The position numbers and the translations under genes were made by a program. A stretch of DNA of 64,000 nt, taken from assembly GCA_964628905.1 (NCBI GenBank), contig CAZVNS010000007.1, forward strand, positions 10,176 through 74,175, in the 5' to 3' direction. The DNA is from JAJPXC01 sp964628905 (lineage in GTDB: Bacteria; Bacteroidota; Bacteroidia; Bacteroidales; Muribaculaceae). Positions 1-8,914 of this stretch are shown one piece after another (the first letter of the stretch is position 1; the number at the start of each line of letters is the position of its first letter). A model generated the notes under the pieces. It searched no databases. It was given only the letters and a program-made list of their open reading frames with translations, and was not told where the DNA came from.

Positions 1-362
1 AATGTGCGTCCGGGGTCCACGAAGTTGCCGGGGTTGATGCGCACCTTCTCAACCTCCTCGGCGGCGGTGAAGGCTGCCTTGGGGTTGAAGTGGATATCGG
101 CCACGAGTGGCACGTCGCACCCCTGCTCGCGCAGCCGTCGGCGTATCTGCCCCATGTTGCGGGCTTCGCGCTCACCCTGGGCCGTGAGCCGCACATAGTC
201 GGCTCCGGCGTTGGCTATTTCGATGCATTGCTCAACAGAGGCTTCGGTGTCCATGGTCGATGTGTTGGTCATCGACTGCACGCGTATGGGGTTGTCGCCG
301 CCTAAGGGGGTGTTGCCAATCATCACCTCTGAGGAGCGGCGGCGTTGGTAGTCAAAATTCAT
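1..362 (-). CDS. ispG: IspG, HMBPP synthase (partial; C-terminus beyond window)
   Basis: This is the N-terminal about 120 residues of (E)-4-hydroxy-3-methylbut-2-enyl-diphosphate synthase, the iron-sulfur enzyme of the MEP isoprenoid pathway that reduces MEcPP to HMBPP. The translation starts MNFDYQRRRSS and contains typical IspG blocks: IGNTPLGGDNPIRVQSMTNT, then DYVRLTAQGEREA, then VADIHFNP, then VRINPGNFVDPGR. The gene runs off the left edge, so the C-terminal cysteines that bind the cluster are not visible. The start codon overlaps the purE stop in an ATGA, so the two are probably translationally coupled. ispE, from the same pathway, lies near 39 kb. Confidence 0.93.
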   Translation of the reverse strand, partial: MNFDYQRRRSSEVMIGNTPLGGDNPIRVQSMTNTSTMDTEASVEQCIEIANAGADYVRLTAQGEREARNMGQIRRRLREQGCDVPLVADIHFNPKAAFTAAEEVEKVRINPGNFVDPGRT

Positions 363-862
363 ACTTTGAAGCGGTAATGTTCGTTCTTTAGCTCCTCGTT
401 GGCTTTAACGGTCTTCTCTGACAGTCCGCGGCGATATTCGGCGAAGCGGGCTGCCACACCTTCGTCGCTCAATGCCAGGATCTGGGCGGCGAGGATGGCG
501 GCGTTGAGTCCGCCATTGATGCCCACTGTGGCCACGGCGAGTCCCGGGGGCATCTGCACTATCGAGAGCAGTGCGTCGCGGCCGTCGAGGGTGGAGTTGA
601 TGGGGATGCCGATCACGGGCACGGTGGTAAGGGCGGCTATCACCCCGGGGAGGGCGGCGGCCATTCCGGCAGCGGCGATAATCACCTTAAGGCCGCGTCC
701 GGCGGCTTCGCGGGCGAATTTCTCAACCTCGGCGGGTGTACGATGGGCCGACAGGGCGTTCATCTCAAACGGTATCTCCATCTGGTCGAGAAATGCGGCT
801 GCCTTACGGAGGATGGGCAGGTCGCTTGTGCTGCCCATGATGATGCTAACTAAGGGGGTCAT
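359..862 (-). CDS. purE: PurE, N5-carboxyaminoimidazole ribonucleotide mutase
   Basis: This 167-residue cytosolic enzyme of purine synthesis interconverts N5-CAIR and CAIR. It has the class I PurE layout: GSTSD near residue 10, SAHRTP near residue 38, a central ALPGV segment, and SIVQMPPG. Its length matches the catalytic-subunit family. The segment that reads AHLPG in enteric enzymes reads AALPG here, which may be lineage-specific. It lies downstream of a 9-bp repeat tract and overlaps ispG by 4 bp. purM is encoded far away, at 34.3 kb. Confidence 0.95.
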   Translation of the reverse strand: MTPLVSIIMGSTSDLPILRKAAAFLDQMEIPFEMNALSAHRTPAEVEKFAREAAGRGLKVIIAAAGMAAALPGVIAALTTVPVIGIPINSTLDGRDALLSIVQMPPGLAVATVGINGGLNAAILAAQILALSDEGVAARFAEYRRGLSEKTVKANEELKNEHYRFKV

Positions 863-880
863 ATCGTGGGGGATTGTTGA

Positions 881-948
881 GTTTTTGAGGACATTAAGGA
901 CGTTAAGGTCTTTAAGGACATTATGTACGTTATGGTTGTTAAGGATTG
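881..948. repeat. Degenerate 9-bp tandem repeat (NTTAAGGAC type)
   Basis: About seven imperfect 9-bp units of the form gacattaag, gacgttaag, gtctttaag, gacattatg. The tract fills the gap between purE and the PAP2-like gene; the TAA stop of the PAP2-like gene lies inside one TTAAGG unit. The same repeat type recurs near 45.87 kb, with related tracts at 33.3, 47.96, 58.4 and 61.2 kb. No function is evident. Confidence 0.8.
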
Positions 949-1727
949 GGGGCCAGTGGCTCGGCGCAGGAGAGGGTGGTGAAGAACAGCACGGCGACTA
1001 CCCCCACAGCCACTCCTGCGGCTATCTGCCAGAGGGTATGGCGGCGCAGTATCAGCCGCGAGGTGCACACCAGCCCGGCGATAATCACCACGGCCATCGT
1101 AAGGCGGGTGATGTCGACCATCGCCTGGCCATACTTTATCAAGAAGAAGCACAAGCCCACAAATCCTCCCATGGCGGCGGCGTGGGCACTTATCTTCCAC
1201 CATAGGTTGACCACATCGACTACAAGCAGGGCGGCGGCGCCACCGGCCATGAATAGCCACATCCAGTCGGGGGCGTTGACGCTGTAGAGGTAGGCCGCAC
1301 AACCGCAATAGCCCAAGAATGCCGCTGAATATGGGATGATGCGCTCTTTGCGCCGCTCAAGGCTTGTGGAGGTCACGATCTTGAATGTGTAGAGCATGAA
1401 TATCACCACCATGGGCACAACGCCGGTCAACGCGAATGTGACCAACACAGTGACCCACTGCGCCGAGGGCTGCACATATTGGAGCACGGTGAGCTTAAAC
1501 GCCAGGATCATGGCGTAGGTGGGGATGAGCATGGGGCTGAACACCAGCGACAGCACCCGTGCGGCCATCGTTAGCACGCTGTCAATCTTTGAGGGCCTGG
1601 GTGCTGTGACCGCGGCGGCTACCGCGTCGAGGTTGATCTCAACCGGCTCCACCGGCTCTGATGCCGGATCGATGGACGCTTCCGCCAGGGTTCCGGGTAT
1701 GTTATCTTGCTGGATTTCTGTTGACAT
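939..1727 (-). CDS. PAP2-like multi-pass membrane protein
   Basis: A 262-residue integral membrane protein. The first 60 residues are polar, followed by about six hydrophobic segments. Late in the sequence, SAHAAAMGG and SRLILRRHTLWQ resemble motifs 2 and 3 of PAP2 (phosphatidic-acid phosphatase type 2) enzymes, and LERRKERIIPY could be a degenerate motif 1. Motif 2 reads SAH rather than SGH, so phosphatase activity is uncertain. It lies 21 bp downstream of rpoN on the same strand and is probably in its operon. Assignment rests on motif spacing only. Confidence 0.6.
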   Translation of the reverse strand: MSTEIQQDNIPGTLAEASIDPASEPVEPVEINLDAVAAAVTAPRPSKIDSVLTMAARVLSLVFSPMLIPTYAMILAFKLTVLQYVQPSAQWVTVLVTFALTGVVPMVVIFMLYTFKIVTSTSLERRKERIIPYSAAFLGYCGCAAYLYSVNAPDWMWLFMAGGAAALLVVDVVNLWWKISAHAAAMGGFVGLCFFLIKYGQAMVDITRLTMAVVIIAGLVCTSRLILRRHTLWQIAAGVAVGVVAVLFFTTLSCAEPLAPNP

Positions 1728-1748
1728 ATTTTTGCCTAAATTAACTGT

Positions 1749-3194
1749 TTATATGGTGCGTCGCAGACGTGCTACGGGTATGTGCATGCGCTCGCGGTAT
1801 TTCGTCACGGTGCGTCTGGCCATGTCGAGTCCCTGCTCATTGAGGGCGGCTGTGATGGCCTCGTCGCTCAGCGGGTGGTGCTTGTCCTCGGCTTCGATGA
1901 TGCTGCGTATGCTTTGCTCGATGATGTGCGATGTGGTGTCGGAATCACTCTCCTTGGGGCGTTCGTTGAAGAAGTACTTCAGGGGGAACGTGCCGTAGGG
2001 GGTCATCACATATTTCGAAGCTGTGGCGCGTGATATCACCGACAGGTCGTGGCCGGTGGTTGCGGCCACATCCTTGAGTATCATCGGGTGTAGGTCGGTG
2101 GGGTCGCCGCTGAGGAAGAAGTCGCGCTGGAGTGTCACGATGGACCGCATCACGCTCATCAGCGTGTCCTGACGCATGCCGATCATGCGCATAAACCCTG
2201 TGGCCTCGTCGCGGCGTTGGCGTATGAATGCGTTGGTCTCGGCCCTGCGGGCTGCTGACGTTGCTCCGCCGGCGGGCTGCTGAGCGTCGACGCTGAACGA
2301 TGGCGACACTCTCAGCTCGGGTATGGCCGTGAGGAGCGTCACAGTGATGTTGCTCCCCTCGACGTCGACGCTGAATTCGGGGACTATCTGGCGCTGACGG
2401 TCATCGTCGGCCGAACCGCCCACGATGGCTCCAGGCTTGGGGTTGAGCTGGAGTATCACGTCGATGGCCTCCCTGAGCCGCTGATGCGACAGTGAGAGCA
2501 TCGACTCCAGCCGGTCGTAATGCTTCTTGGAGAAGAGGTCGAAGTAGTCGCCCACAATCTCTGTGGCGTCGGCCACGGCGGTCGATGCGGTGAGACGTCT
2601 GAGCTGCAACAGCAGGGAGTCGCGCAGGTCCATCGCCCCGATACCCGCAGGGTCGAGGCGCCTGACTTGCTGCCACACTCGGCGCACGCGCTCGTCATCG
2701 TCGACGATGCCGGCGATCGCGAGGTCGGAGGCCAATTCGGGGATGGTGCGGGTCATGTAGCCGTTGTCGTCGATGTTGCCGATGATATAGCGGGCTATGC
2801 GGCGGTCGAGGTCATCGAGGTCGAGGTCGGTGAGCTGGTCGGTGAGCTGCTCCATCAGCGAGGCTGACGAGGCCACGGCCTGAGGCTCGTAGGCGCGGTC
2901 GTCGGCTGAATGGTTGCGCGCTTCGAGTCGGTACCAGGGCATATCATCGTCGCTGCCATAGTCGGCCATCTGCATCTGTTCGGCGGTTTCGTTGAAGTCG
3001 TCGTCTGGGGTCGTGGCCACAGGGTCGTCGGCCACCTCAAGTGCGGGGTTTTCGTCAACGGCCTGACGCACGGCGTCCTCCACTCCGGGCCCGTTCATCT
3101 CAAGTAGGCGTACGAACTGCACCTGCTGGGGCAACAGGCGCTGCTGCAATCGCTGCTCGGTGGTGAGGGTAAGTGACTCCTTCATATCGGCCAC
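1749..3194 (-). CDS. rpoN: RNA polymerase sigma-54 factor
   Basis: This 481-residue sigma-54 directs RNA polymerase to -24/-12 promoters that need an ATP-driven enhancer-binding activator. The N-terminal region I is rich in Q and L (LTTEQRLQQRLLPQQVQFV). An acidic linker follows, then the core-binding domain and a helix-turn-helix. The C-terminus ends with the signature RpoN box, ARRTVTKYRERMHIPVARLR. No sigma-54 activator is visible in this window. Confidence 0.96.
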   Translation of the reverse strand: MADMKESLTLTTEQRLQQRLLPQQVQFVRLLEMNGPGVEDAVRQAVDENPALEVADDPVATTPDDDFNETAEQMQMADYGSDDDMPWYRLEARNHSADDRAYEPQAVASSASLMEQLTDQLTDLDLDDLDRRIARYIIGNIDDNGYMTRTIPELASDLAIAGIVDDDERVRRVWQQVRRLDPAGIGAMDLRDSLLLQLRRLTASTAVADATEIVGDYFDLFSKKHYDRLESMLSLSHQRLREAIDVILQLNPKPGAIVGGSADDDRQRQIVPEFSVDVEGSNITVTLLTAIPELRVSPSFSVDAQQPAGGATSAARRAETNAFIRQRRDEATGFMRMIGMRQDTLMSVMRSIVTLQRDFFLSGDPTDLHPMILKDVAATTGHDLSVISRATASKYVMTPYGTFPLKYFFNERPKESDSDTTSHIIEQSIRSIIEAEDKHHPLSDEAITAALNEQGLDMARRTVTKYRERMHIPVARLRRTI

Positions 3195-3258
3195 AAAGTT
3201 AATCTAAATTTATGAGAAAAAACAGAGCCGCGGCTGTGTGTTTATGTAGCGTTATGGA

Positions 3259-4241
3259 TTATTTGTGGATGCAGCGTACTGACATACCATACCTTCGGGG
3301 CATCTGGCCAAGGCCGATCTGCACATTATTGCTACCGGTGAGGTAGAAGTAGAAGCATACGGCGCGGTCGGCCTCAGAGCCGGTCTCACCTGACCAGTAG
3401 TAGCCGTACTGCTGCCAGTACTGGATGCCGGTACCGCTCAGACCACCGTCGGCGGGGAGCATTACGCCCACATTGTTCTGGTCAACGAGGTCCTCAGCGG
3501 GGGATATCCGTGAGTGAGGCGTACTGGCGGGGGAGGCGACGCACGTCGAGGTAGTTTTTCTGGCTTGACTTAGCCTCTGACAAGTCTTGTAGCTGCTGCC
3601 ATTCGAGCACCAGTCGTACTTGTCGTTGGGCCATACAAATACAGGGTAGTTGTTAAGACCATCCTCATAGTCGCACTGACATTCGAAGGTGTCGTAGTAT
3701 GCATACCATTCGTAGTCCTCGATGTTGGCGGGGATGGCTGCGAGGCCTGAGTAGAGCAATTCGTCGGTAGCGGCGTCGAAGGCATCACCCTTGATGTTGT
3801 ACATCTCCACGTCGAGCATGAAGTATGCGCCGTGAACTCTGCGCCCTTCTGGGTGGAATCCCAAGCGGCCTGGGTCTGAGGCATCAGGGTGAGCACTTTG
3901 GCGAATGAGTTGATGTGGTTGTCGCCGGGGCAGATGAGGTTGACCACGTCGCCTGCTGAGGGAGCGAGCGATACGCCGTCGAAGTTCACATCATACTGCA
4001 CGTTGCCGCTGAGGTCGCTCCAAGTGCCCTGACCGGGGAGGTTGGTCACTGTGGCCACGTCGGTGTGGTTGGTGTAGTTGTCATCAGAGTCGTCGCCGAA
4101 GAATAGCTCGGGGGCCATGCCTGAGAGCGAGGCGCTCATCTGGTTGACGTTCTCCAGACCCTTGACGTTGCGTATCTCGAAGGTGGTGGTGCGGGGCACG
4201 CTGTCGATCGCCGAGTTGGCCGAAAAATTGCTGCTGTTGGC
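3259..4241 (-). pseudogene. FISUMP/fimbrillin-like surface protein, frameshifted and 5'-truncated
   Basis: The coding signal is spread over shifting frames. From 4241 to about 3833 it reads SANSAIDSVPRTTTFEIRN through an LSGMAPELF block typical of fimbrillin-associated proteins. It then shifts frame into GAYFMLDVEMYNIKG, leaves frame again between about 3600 and 3490 (the alternative frame there gives EAKSSQKNYLDVRRLPRQY), and returns to end in YWSGETGS...RRYGMSVRCIHK, a FISUMP-type C-terminus. Immediately upstream the frame has a stop at 4242-4244, and no signal peptide or lipobox is found. At least three frame lesions plus loss of the N-terminus argue for a dead gene. The exact family is uncertain. 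Confidence 0.75.
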
Positions 4242-4262
4242 TCATATCTCAAAAACTATGAT

Positions 4263-4270
4263 TAACTTTG
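4263..4270 (+). promoter_or_regulatory. Promoter -7 box for panC
   Basis: TAACTTTG matches the Bacteroidota -7 consensus TAnnTTTG and is followed by CA. It lies 23 bp before the panC start. Confidence 0.6.
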
Positions 4271-4292
4271 CACCCTGAAACAGATATCAGCT

Positions 4293-5153
4293 TTGCAGAT
4301 GAAAGTAATCAGAAGCGTCAAAGAGCTTTCGCAACTCACTGAGCAGCTGCGCAGTGAGGGTAAATCGATAGGCTTGGTGCCCACAATGGGCGCCTTGCAT
4401 GCCGGCCATCGCTCGCTGGTGGACCGCTCGGTCAAGGAGAACGATGTGACGGTGGTGAGCGTGTTTGTCAACCCCACGCAGTTTAACAACGCCAACGACC
4501 TTGCCACATACCCCCGCACCGAGGAGGCCGACTGCCGCCTGCTCCAACAGGCAGGGGTCGACTACGCCTTCGTGCCCACGGTCGAGGAGATGTACCCCGA
4601 GCCCGACACACGCCAGTTTGACCTCGGCCAGGTGGCCGCTGTGATGGAGGGACCGATGCGCCCCGGCCACTTCAACGGCGTTGCTCAGGTGGTGAGCCGA
4701 CTGATGGAGTACTCACACCCCACACGCGCCTACTTCGGCGAGAAGGACTTCCAGCAGATCGCTGTGATACGCCGCATGGTGGAGCTGCTGGGCCTCGATG
4801 TCGAGATAGTGGACTGCCCCATAGTGCGCGAACCCGACGGGCTGGCGCTGAGCAGCCGCAACGTGCGCCTCACCCCCGAGGGTCGCAAAGTGGCCCCTGC
4901 GATACACCGCATACTCGCCGAGAGCACCCGGTGGGCCGGCCAAATCACCCCCGACGAGGTAATCGACCGTGTCGTAGCCCTAATCAACTCCGAGGAGGGC
5001 CTCGAAGTGGAATACTACCAGATAGTCGACGCCCTGACCATGCAGCCCCTGAGCCGCTGGCCCCAAGGCGACGAGCCTGACGCCGTAGGATGCGTGACAG
5101 TGTACTGCGGCGATGTGCGCCTGATCGACAACATCAAATACCCCCGGATATGA
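4293..5153 (+). CDS. panC: Pantothenate synthetase
   Basis: This 286-residue cytosolic ligase condenses pantoate and beta-alanine with ATP to make pantothenate. It has the nucleotidyl-transferase fold motifs VPTMGALHAGH (HxGH at about 36-39), VSVFVNPTQFN, and RPGHFNGVAQVV, then GEKDFQQ and LSSRN. Two in-frame ATGs (4293 and 4299) are possible starts. The stop overlaps the panD start, so the last two steps before coenzyme A synthesis form one operon. Confidence 0.97.
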   Translation: MQMKVIRSVKELSQLTEQLRSEGKSIGLVPTMGALHAGHRSLVDRSVKENDVTVVSVFVNPTQFNNANDLATYPRTEEADCRLLQQAGVDYAFVPTVEEMYPEPDTRQFDLGQVAAVMEGPMRPGHFNGVAQVVSRLMEYSHPTRAYFGEKDFQQIAVIRRMVELLGLDVEIVDCPIVREPDGLALSSRNVRLTPEGRKVAPAIHRILAESTRWAGQITPDEVIDRVVALINSEEGLEVEYYQIVDALTMQPLSRWPQGDEPDAVGCVTVYCGDVRLIDNIKYPRI

Positions 5154-5503
5154 TGCAAGTAGAAGTATTGAAGTCCAAAATCCACCGCGTCACGGTGACC
5201 GAAGCCCGTCTGGACTACATCGGCTCTATAACCATCGACCAGGACCTGATGGATGCCGCCGGCATAATCCCCGGCGAGCACGTATATATAGTAGACAACA
5301 ACAATGGTGAGCGGCTCGACACGTATGCCATCGCAGGCGAGCGCGGCTCAGGCGTGATATGCCTCAACGGAGCCGCGGCACGCAAAGTGCAGCCCGGCGA
5401 CATCGTGATCATCATGAGCTATGCCCTGATGCCCATCGACGAAGCGCGCGAGTTCAAGCCCTCGGTGATATTCCCCGACACCGCCACCAACCATCTCCAA
5501 TAA
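5150..5503 (+). CDS. panD: Aspartate 1-decarboxylase precursor
   Basis: This 117-residue pyruvoyl enzyme makes beta-alanine from aspartate, which feeds PanC. The proenzyme self-cleaves at the Gly-Ser of DYIGSITID, around residues 24-25, to form the pyruvoyl group. The conserved LNGAAARKVQPGD block is present. Adjacent ATG codons at 5150 and 5153 both fit; the first overlaps the panC stop as ATGA. It is complete and of normal length. Confidence 0.96.
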   Translation: MMQVEVLKSKIHRVTVTEARLDYIGSITIDQDLMDAAGIIPGEHVYIVDNNNGERLDTYAIAGERGSGVICLNGAAARKVQPGDIVIIMSYALMPIDEAREFKPSVIFPDTATNHLQ

Positions 5504-5530
5504 CCTCTCATCTCTAACCGCAAACCTTTA

Positions 5531-6865
5531 ATGATGTTTGAAAATCTAAGCGAACGCCTCGAGCGTAGCCTTAAAATCCTCAAAGGACAAGGCAAAATCA
5601 CTGAAATCAACGTAGCTGAAACCATCAAGGACGTGCGCCGCGCTCTGCTCGACGCCGACGTCAACTACAAGGTGGCCAAGCAATTTACCGACACGGTAAA
5701 GGCCAAAGCCCTGGGTCAGAACGTGATCAACGCCATCAAGCCAAAAGAGCTGATGGTGAAGATAGTCCACGACGAGCTCGCAACCATGATGGGCGGCGAG
5801 ACCGCTCAGATCAACCTCTCGGGCAACCCCACCGTCATATTAATGTCGGGCCTGCAAGGCTCGGGTAAGACCACCTTCTCAGGCAAGCTCGCCAAGAAGC
5901 TCAAGAGCGAGAAGGGTAAGCGCCCGCTGCTGGTGGCTTGCGACGTTTACCGCCCCGCGGCTATCGACCAGCTCAAGGTGCTCGCCCAGCAGATTGACGT
6001 GCCCGTCTACACCGAGGATGGCAACAAGAACCCCGTGGAGATAGCCCTCCACGCCATCGGCTACGCCAAGGCCAACCACCTCGACCTGGTGATCGTCGAC
6101 ACCGCCGGCCGCCTCGCCGTCGACGAGCAAATGATGGACGAAATCGAAGCCATCAAGAAGGCCATCAAACCCCAGGAGACCCTGTTCGTGGTCGACTCGA
6201 TGACCGGTCAGGACGCCGTCAACACCGCCAAGGAGTTCAACGACCGCCTCGACTTCGACGGCGTGGTGCTCACCAAGCTCGACGGCGACACCCGCGGTGG
6301 TGCCGCCCTGTCGATACGCACCGTCGTGACCAAGCCCATCAAATATGTGGGTACGGGCGAGAAGCTCGACGCCATCGACCCCTTCCACCCCTCACGCATG
6401 GCCGACCGCATCCTCGGCATGGGCGACATCGTGTCGCTCGTCGAGAAGGCCCAGCAGCAGTTCGACGAGGCCGAGGCCAAGAGGATCGAAGACAAAATCC
6501 GCAAAAACCAGTTCAACTTCAACGACTTCCTCAAGCAGATTGAGCAAATCAAGAAGATGGGCAACATCAAGGATCTGGCATCAATGATACCCGGCGTGGG
6601 TAAAGCCATCAAGGATATCGACATCGATGACGACGCATTCAAGGGCATCGAGGCCATCATCAAATCGATGACCGAGCAGGAGCGCGTCAACCCCGACATC
6701 ATCAACAGCTCGCGCCGCCAGCGCATAGCCCGCGGCTCAGGCACCTCGATGCAGGAGGTCAACCGTCTGCTCAAACAGTTCGACGCCACCCGCAAGATGA
6801 TGAAGATGGCCACCTCCAAAAATCCCATGAAAATGATGCGCGACATGCGTCGCGCCCACCGTTAA
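5531..6865 (+). CDS. ffh: Signal recognition particle protein Ffh
   Basis: A 444-residue SRP GTPase that targets nascent membrane proteins to FtsY. The N domain covers about residues 1-95. The G domain carries GLQGSGKTT at 107-115, DVYRPAA, DTAGR and TKLDGDTRGG. The C-terminal M domain is methionine-rich, ending in KMMRDMRRAHR. It starts at tandem ATGs (5531, 5534), 27 bp after panD. No 4.5S RNA gene was recognised in this window. Confidence 0.97.
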   Translation: MMFENLSERLERSLKILKGQGKITEINVAETIKDVRRALLDADVNYKVAKQFTDTVKAKALGQNVINAIKPKELMVKIVHDELATMMGGETAQINLSGNPTVILMSGLQGSGKTTFSGKLAKKLKSEKGKRPLLVACDVYRPAAIDQLKVLAQQIDVPVYTEDGNKNPVEIALHAIGYAKANHLDLVIVDTAGRLAVDEQMMDEIEAIKKAIKPQETLFVVDSMTGQDAVNTAKEFNDRLDFDGVVLTKLDGDTRGGAALSIRTVVTKPIKYVGTGEKLDAIDPFHPSRMADRILGMGDIVSLVEKAQQQFDEAEAKRIEDKIRKNQFNFNDFLKQIEQIKKMGNIKDLASMIPGVGKAIKDIDIDDDAFKGIEAIIKSMTEQERVNPDIINSSRRQRIARGSGTSMQEVNRLLKQFDATRKMMKMATSKNPMKMMRDMRRAHR

Positions 6866-6873
6866 CAGCCACT

Positions 6874-7749
6874 ATGACCATAATCGACGGAAAGGCCACC
6901 GCGGCGGCCATCAAGCAAGAAATAGCCGCCCAAGTTGACCAAATCACAGCCAAGGGGGGGCGCCGCCCCCACCTGGCTGCTATCCTCGTTGGGCACGACG
7001 GCGGCTCCGAAACCTATGTGGCCAACAAGGTGAAAGCCTGTGAGGAATGTGGCTTCCAGTCGACCCTCATCCGCTATGAGGACGATGTCGAACAAGACAC
7101 CCTCCTCGCCAAAATAGCCGAGCTCAACGCCGACCCCGCGGTCGACGGCTTCATCGTGCAGCTACCTCTGCCCCGACACATCGACGAGCAGCGCATCATC
7201 GAGGCCATCGACCCACGAAAGGATGTCGACGGCTTCCATCCGGTCAACGTAGGGCGCATGTCGATCGGTCTCCCCTGCTTCCTCCCCGCCACCCCCTCAG
7301 GCATCATGGAGCTACTGCGACGCTACAACGTGCCCACCCGCGGCAAGCGTTGCGTGGTGCTGGGCCGCAGCAACATCGTGGGCAAGCCCATGGCCATGCT
7401 CATGCTACAGAAGGGTGAGCCGGGCAACACCACCGTCACCGTCTGCCACAGCCACACCCAGGGGCTCAAGGAGATATGCCGCGAGGCCGACATCATCATC
7501 GCAGCCCTCGGCGCTCCCGGCTTCGTCACAGCCGACATGGTCAAGGATGGCGCCACGGTGATCGACGTGGGCACCACCCGCGTGCCCGACGCATCGCGCA
7601 AGTCAGGCTTCCGCCTGTCGGGCGACGTCGACTTCGCCAACGTGGCCCCCAAGTGCGCCTACATCTCCCCCGTGCCCGGTGGAGTCGGCCCTATGACCAT
7701 CGTCTCGCTCATGCGCAACACCCTCCAGGCCTACCTCTCCAACCACTAA
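6874..7749 (+). CDS. folD: Bifunctional methylenetetrahydrofolate dehydrogenase/cyclohydrolase
   Basis: This 291-residue FolD interconverts 5,10-methylene- and 10-formyl-tetrahydrofolate, supplying one-carbon units for purine synthesis. Signature motifs are SETYVANKVKACEECG (with the catalytic lysine), VQLPLPRHID, GFHPVNVG, the Rossmann element VVLGRSNIVGKPMA, and a PVPGGVGPMTI C-terminal motif. It starts 8 bp after ffh and is probably cotranscribed. Confidence 0.97.
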   Translation: MTIIDGKATAAAIKQEIAAQVDQITAKGGRRPHLAAILVGHDGGSETYVANKVKACEECGFQSTLIRYEDDVEQDTLLAKIAELNADPAVDGFIVQLPLPRHIDEQRIIEAIDPRKDVDGFHPVNVGRMSIGLPCFLPATPSGIMELLRRYNVPTRGKRCVVLGRSNIVGKPMAMLMLQKGEPGNTTVTVCHSHTQGLKEICREADIIIAALGAPGFVTADMVKDGATVIDVGTTRVPDASRKSGFRLSGDVDFANVAPKCAYISPVPGGVGPMTIVSLMRNTLQAYLSNH

Positions 7750-7762
7750 CACCCCTCCGCCC

Positions 7763-8914
7763 TTGCTCCCTTTCCTGCTGATTTTAGCCGGGCTATGTTG
7801 CCAATTCGTCGAGGCCGCACAGCCTCAGGCCACGCTGCTCTTCGCCGGCGACGCCATGATGCACCAGGCGCAGATCGACGCCGCACGCCGCTCCGACGGC
7901 AGCTACAACTACGACTCTTGCTTCGTCGAGGTGGCCCCCATAATCCGCAACGCCGACTACGCCATCGTCAACCTCGAGACACCCTTAGGTGGCGCGCCCT
8001 ACTCAGGCTACCCCTGCTTCTGCGCCCCCGACAGCTATGCCACAGCCCTTACCGACGCGGGGTTCGATCTCTTCCTTACGGCCAACAACCACACCCTCGA
8101 CCGGCGCGACCGCGGCCTGCGACGCACCGCGGCCACCCTCGACTCACTCCGTATTCCCCATTTAGGCACCTACACCAACGCCGCACAACGCGAAGAGCGT
8201 CTACCTATGATCAAGACAATCAACGGCTTCAAGGTGGCGATGCTCAACTACACCTACGGCACCAACGGCATCTCGGTGCAGGGCGATGCGGTGGTCGACT
8301 ACATCGACCGCCCAACAATAGACTACGACGTGGCCAAAGCACGTGCCGAAGGGGCCGAAATCATCATGGCCGCTATTCACTGGGGCAACGAGTACCAGCT
8401 GCTACCTCACGCCTCACAGCGCGAACTCGCGCAATTTCTTGTCGACCAAGGCGTGGAACTGATCATCGGCGGACACCCACACGTGATACAGCCGATGGAA
8501 ATGCGTCGCGGCAAAGATGGGCGTAACACCTTAGTGGTCTATTCCTTAGGCAACTTCATCTCAAACATGAAGACCCGCGATACCCGGGGCGGCGCATTGG
8601 TCGAAGCCACCCTGCGACGCGACTCCACAGGCCGCGCCTACGTGGCCGACGCGCAGTATCGCCTGGTGTTCACCGAAGCCCCCTCGGCCAAGAGCCGACA
8701 GTTCAAGTTGTACCCGGCCGAGGATGTCACCTCAGGCCCTTGGGCAAGCCACTGCAAAGCCTTCACCCTATCGGCAACAGCGATCTTCGACCGCAACAAC
8801 ATCGACGTCAGCCGCAACACCACCCACATGGTATATCCTGTGATACAGCCCATCGTAGACCGCATCCACCCATACGCCCTGTGGCTCAACCAATTCCTAA
8901 ATGATTTCAGGTAA
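7763..8914 (+). CDS. CapA-family (PGA_cap) metallophosphatase-like protein
   Basis: A 383-residue protein of the CapA family, related to poly-gamma-glutamate capsule biosynthesis proteins and to calcineurin-like phosphoesterases. It shows LLFAGDAMMHQ near the N-terminus, VNLETPL, LTANNHTLDR, MAAIHWGNEY and GGHPHVIQPME, all metal-binding blocks. The start is a TTG 13 bp after folD, giving a signal peptide (FLLILAGLCCQFVEA), so it is probably exported. No capBC genes are nearby, so a role in poly-glutamate synthesis is not supported. Its 3' end overlaps convergent feoB by 8 bp. Confidence 0.85.
   Translation: MLPFLLILAGLCCQFVEAAQPQATLLFAGDAMMHQAQIDAARRSDGSYNYDSCFVEVAPIIRNADYAIVNLETPLGGAPYSGYPCFCAPDSYATALTDAGFDLFLTANNHTLDRRDRGLRRTAATLDSLRIPHLGTYTNAAQREERLPMIKTINGFKVAMLNYTYGTNGISVQGDAVVDYIDRPTIDYDVAKARAEGAEIIMAAIHWGNEYQLLPHASQRELAQFLVDQGVELIIGGHPHVIQPMEMRRGKDGRNTLVVYSLGNFISNMKTRDTRGGALVEATLRRDSTGRAYVADAQYRLVFTEAPSAKSRQFKLYPAEDVTSGPWASHCKAFTLSATAIFDRNNIDVSRNTTHMVYPVIQPIVDRIHPYALWLNQFLNDFR

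Noticed and set aside
881..948. CRISPR-like array
   Set aside because: Units are 9 bp, contiguous and without spacers; no cas genes are present in the window.
399..1205. Long plus-strand open frame of 268 codons
   Set aside because: It is antisense to purE, then runs through the 9-bp repeat and into antisense of the PAP2-like gene. The part that looks repetitive (LRTLRTLRSLRTL) is just the repeat read in frame.
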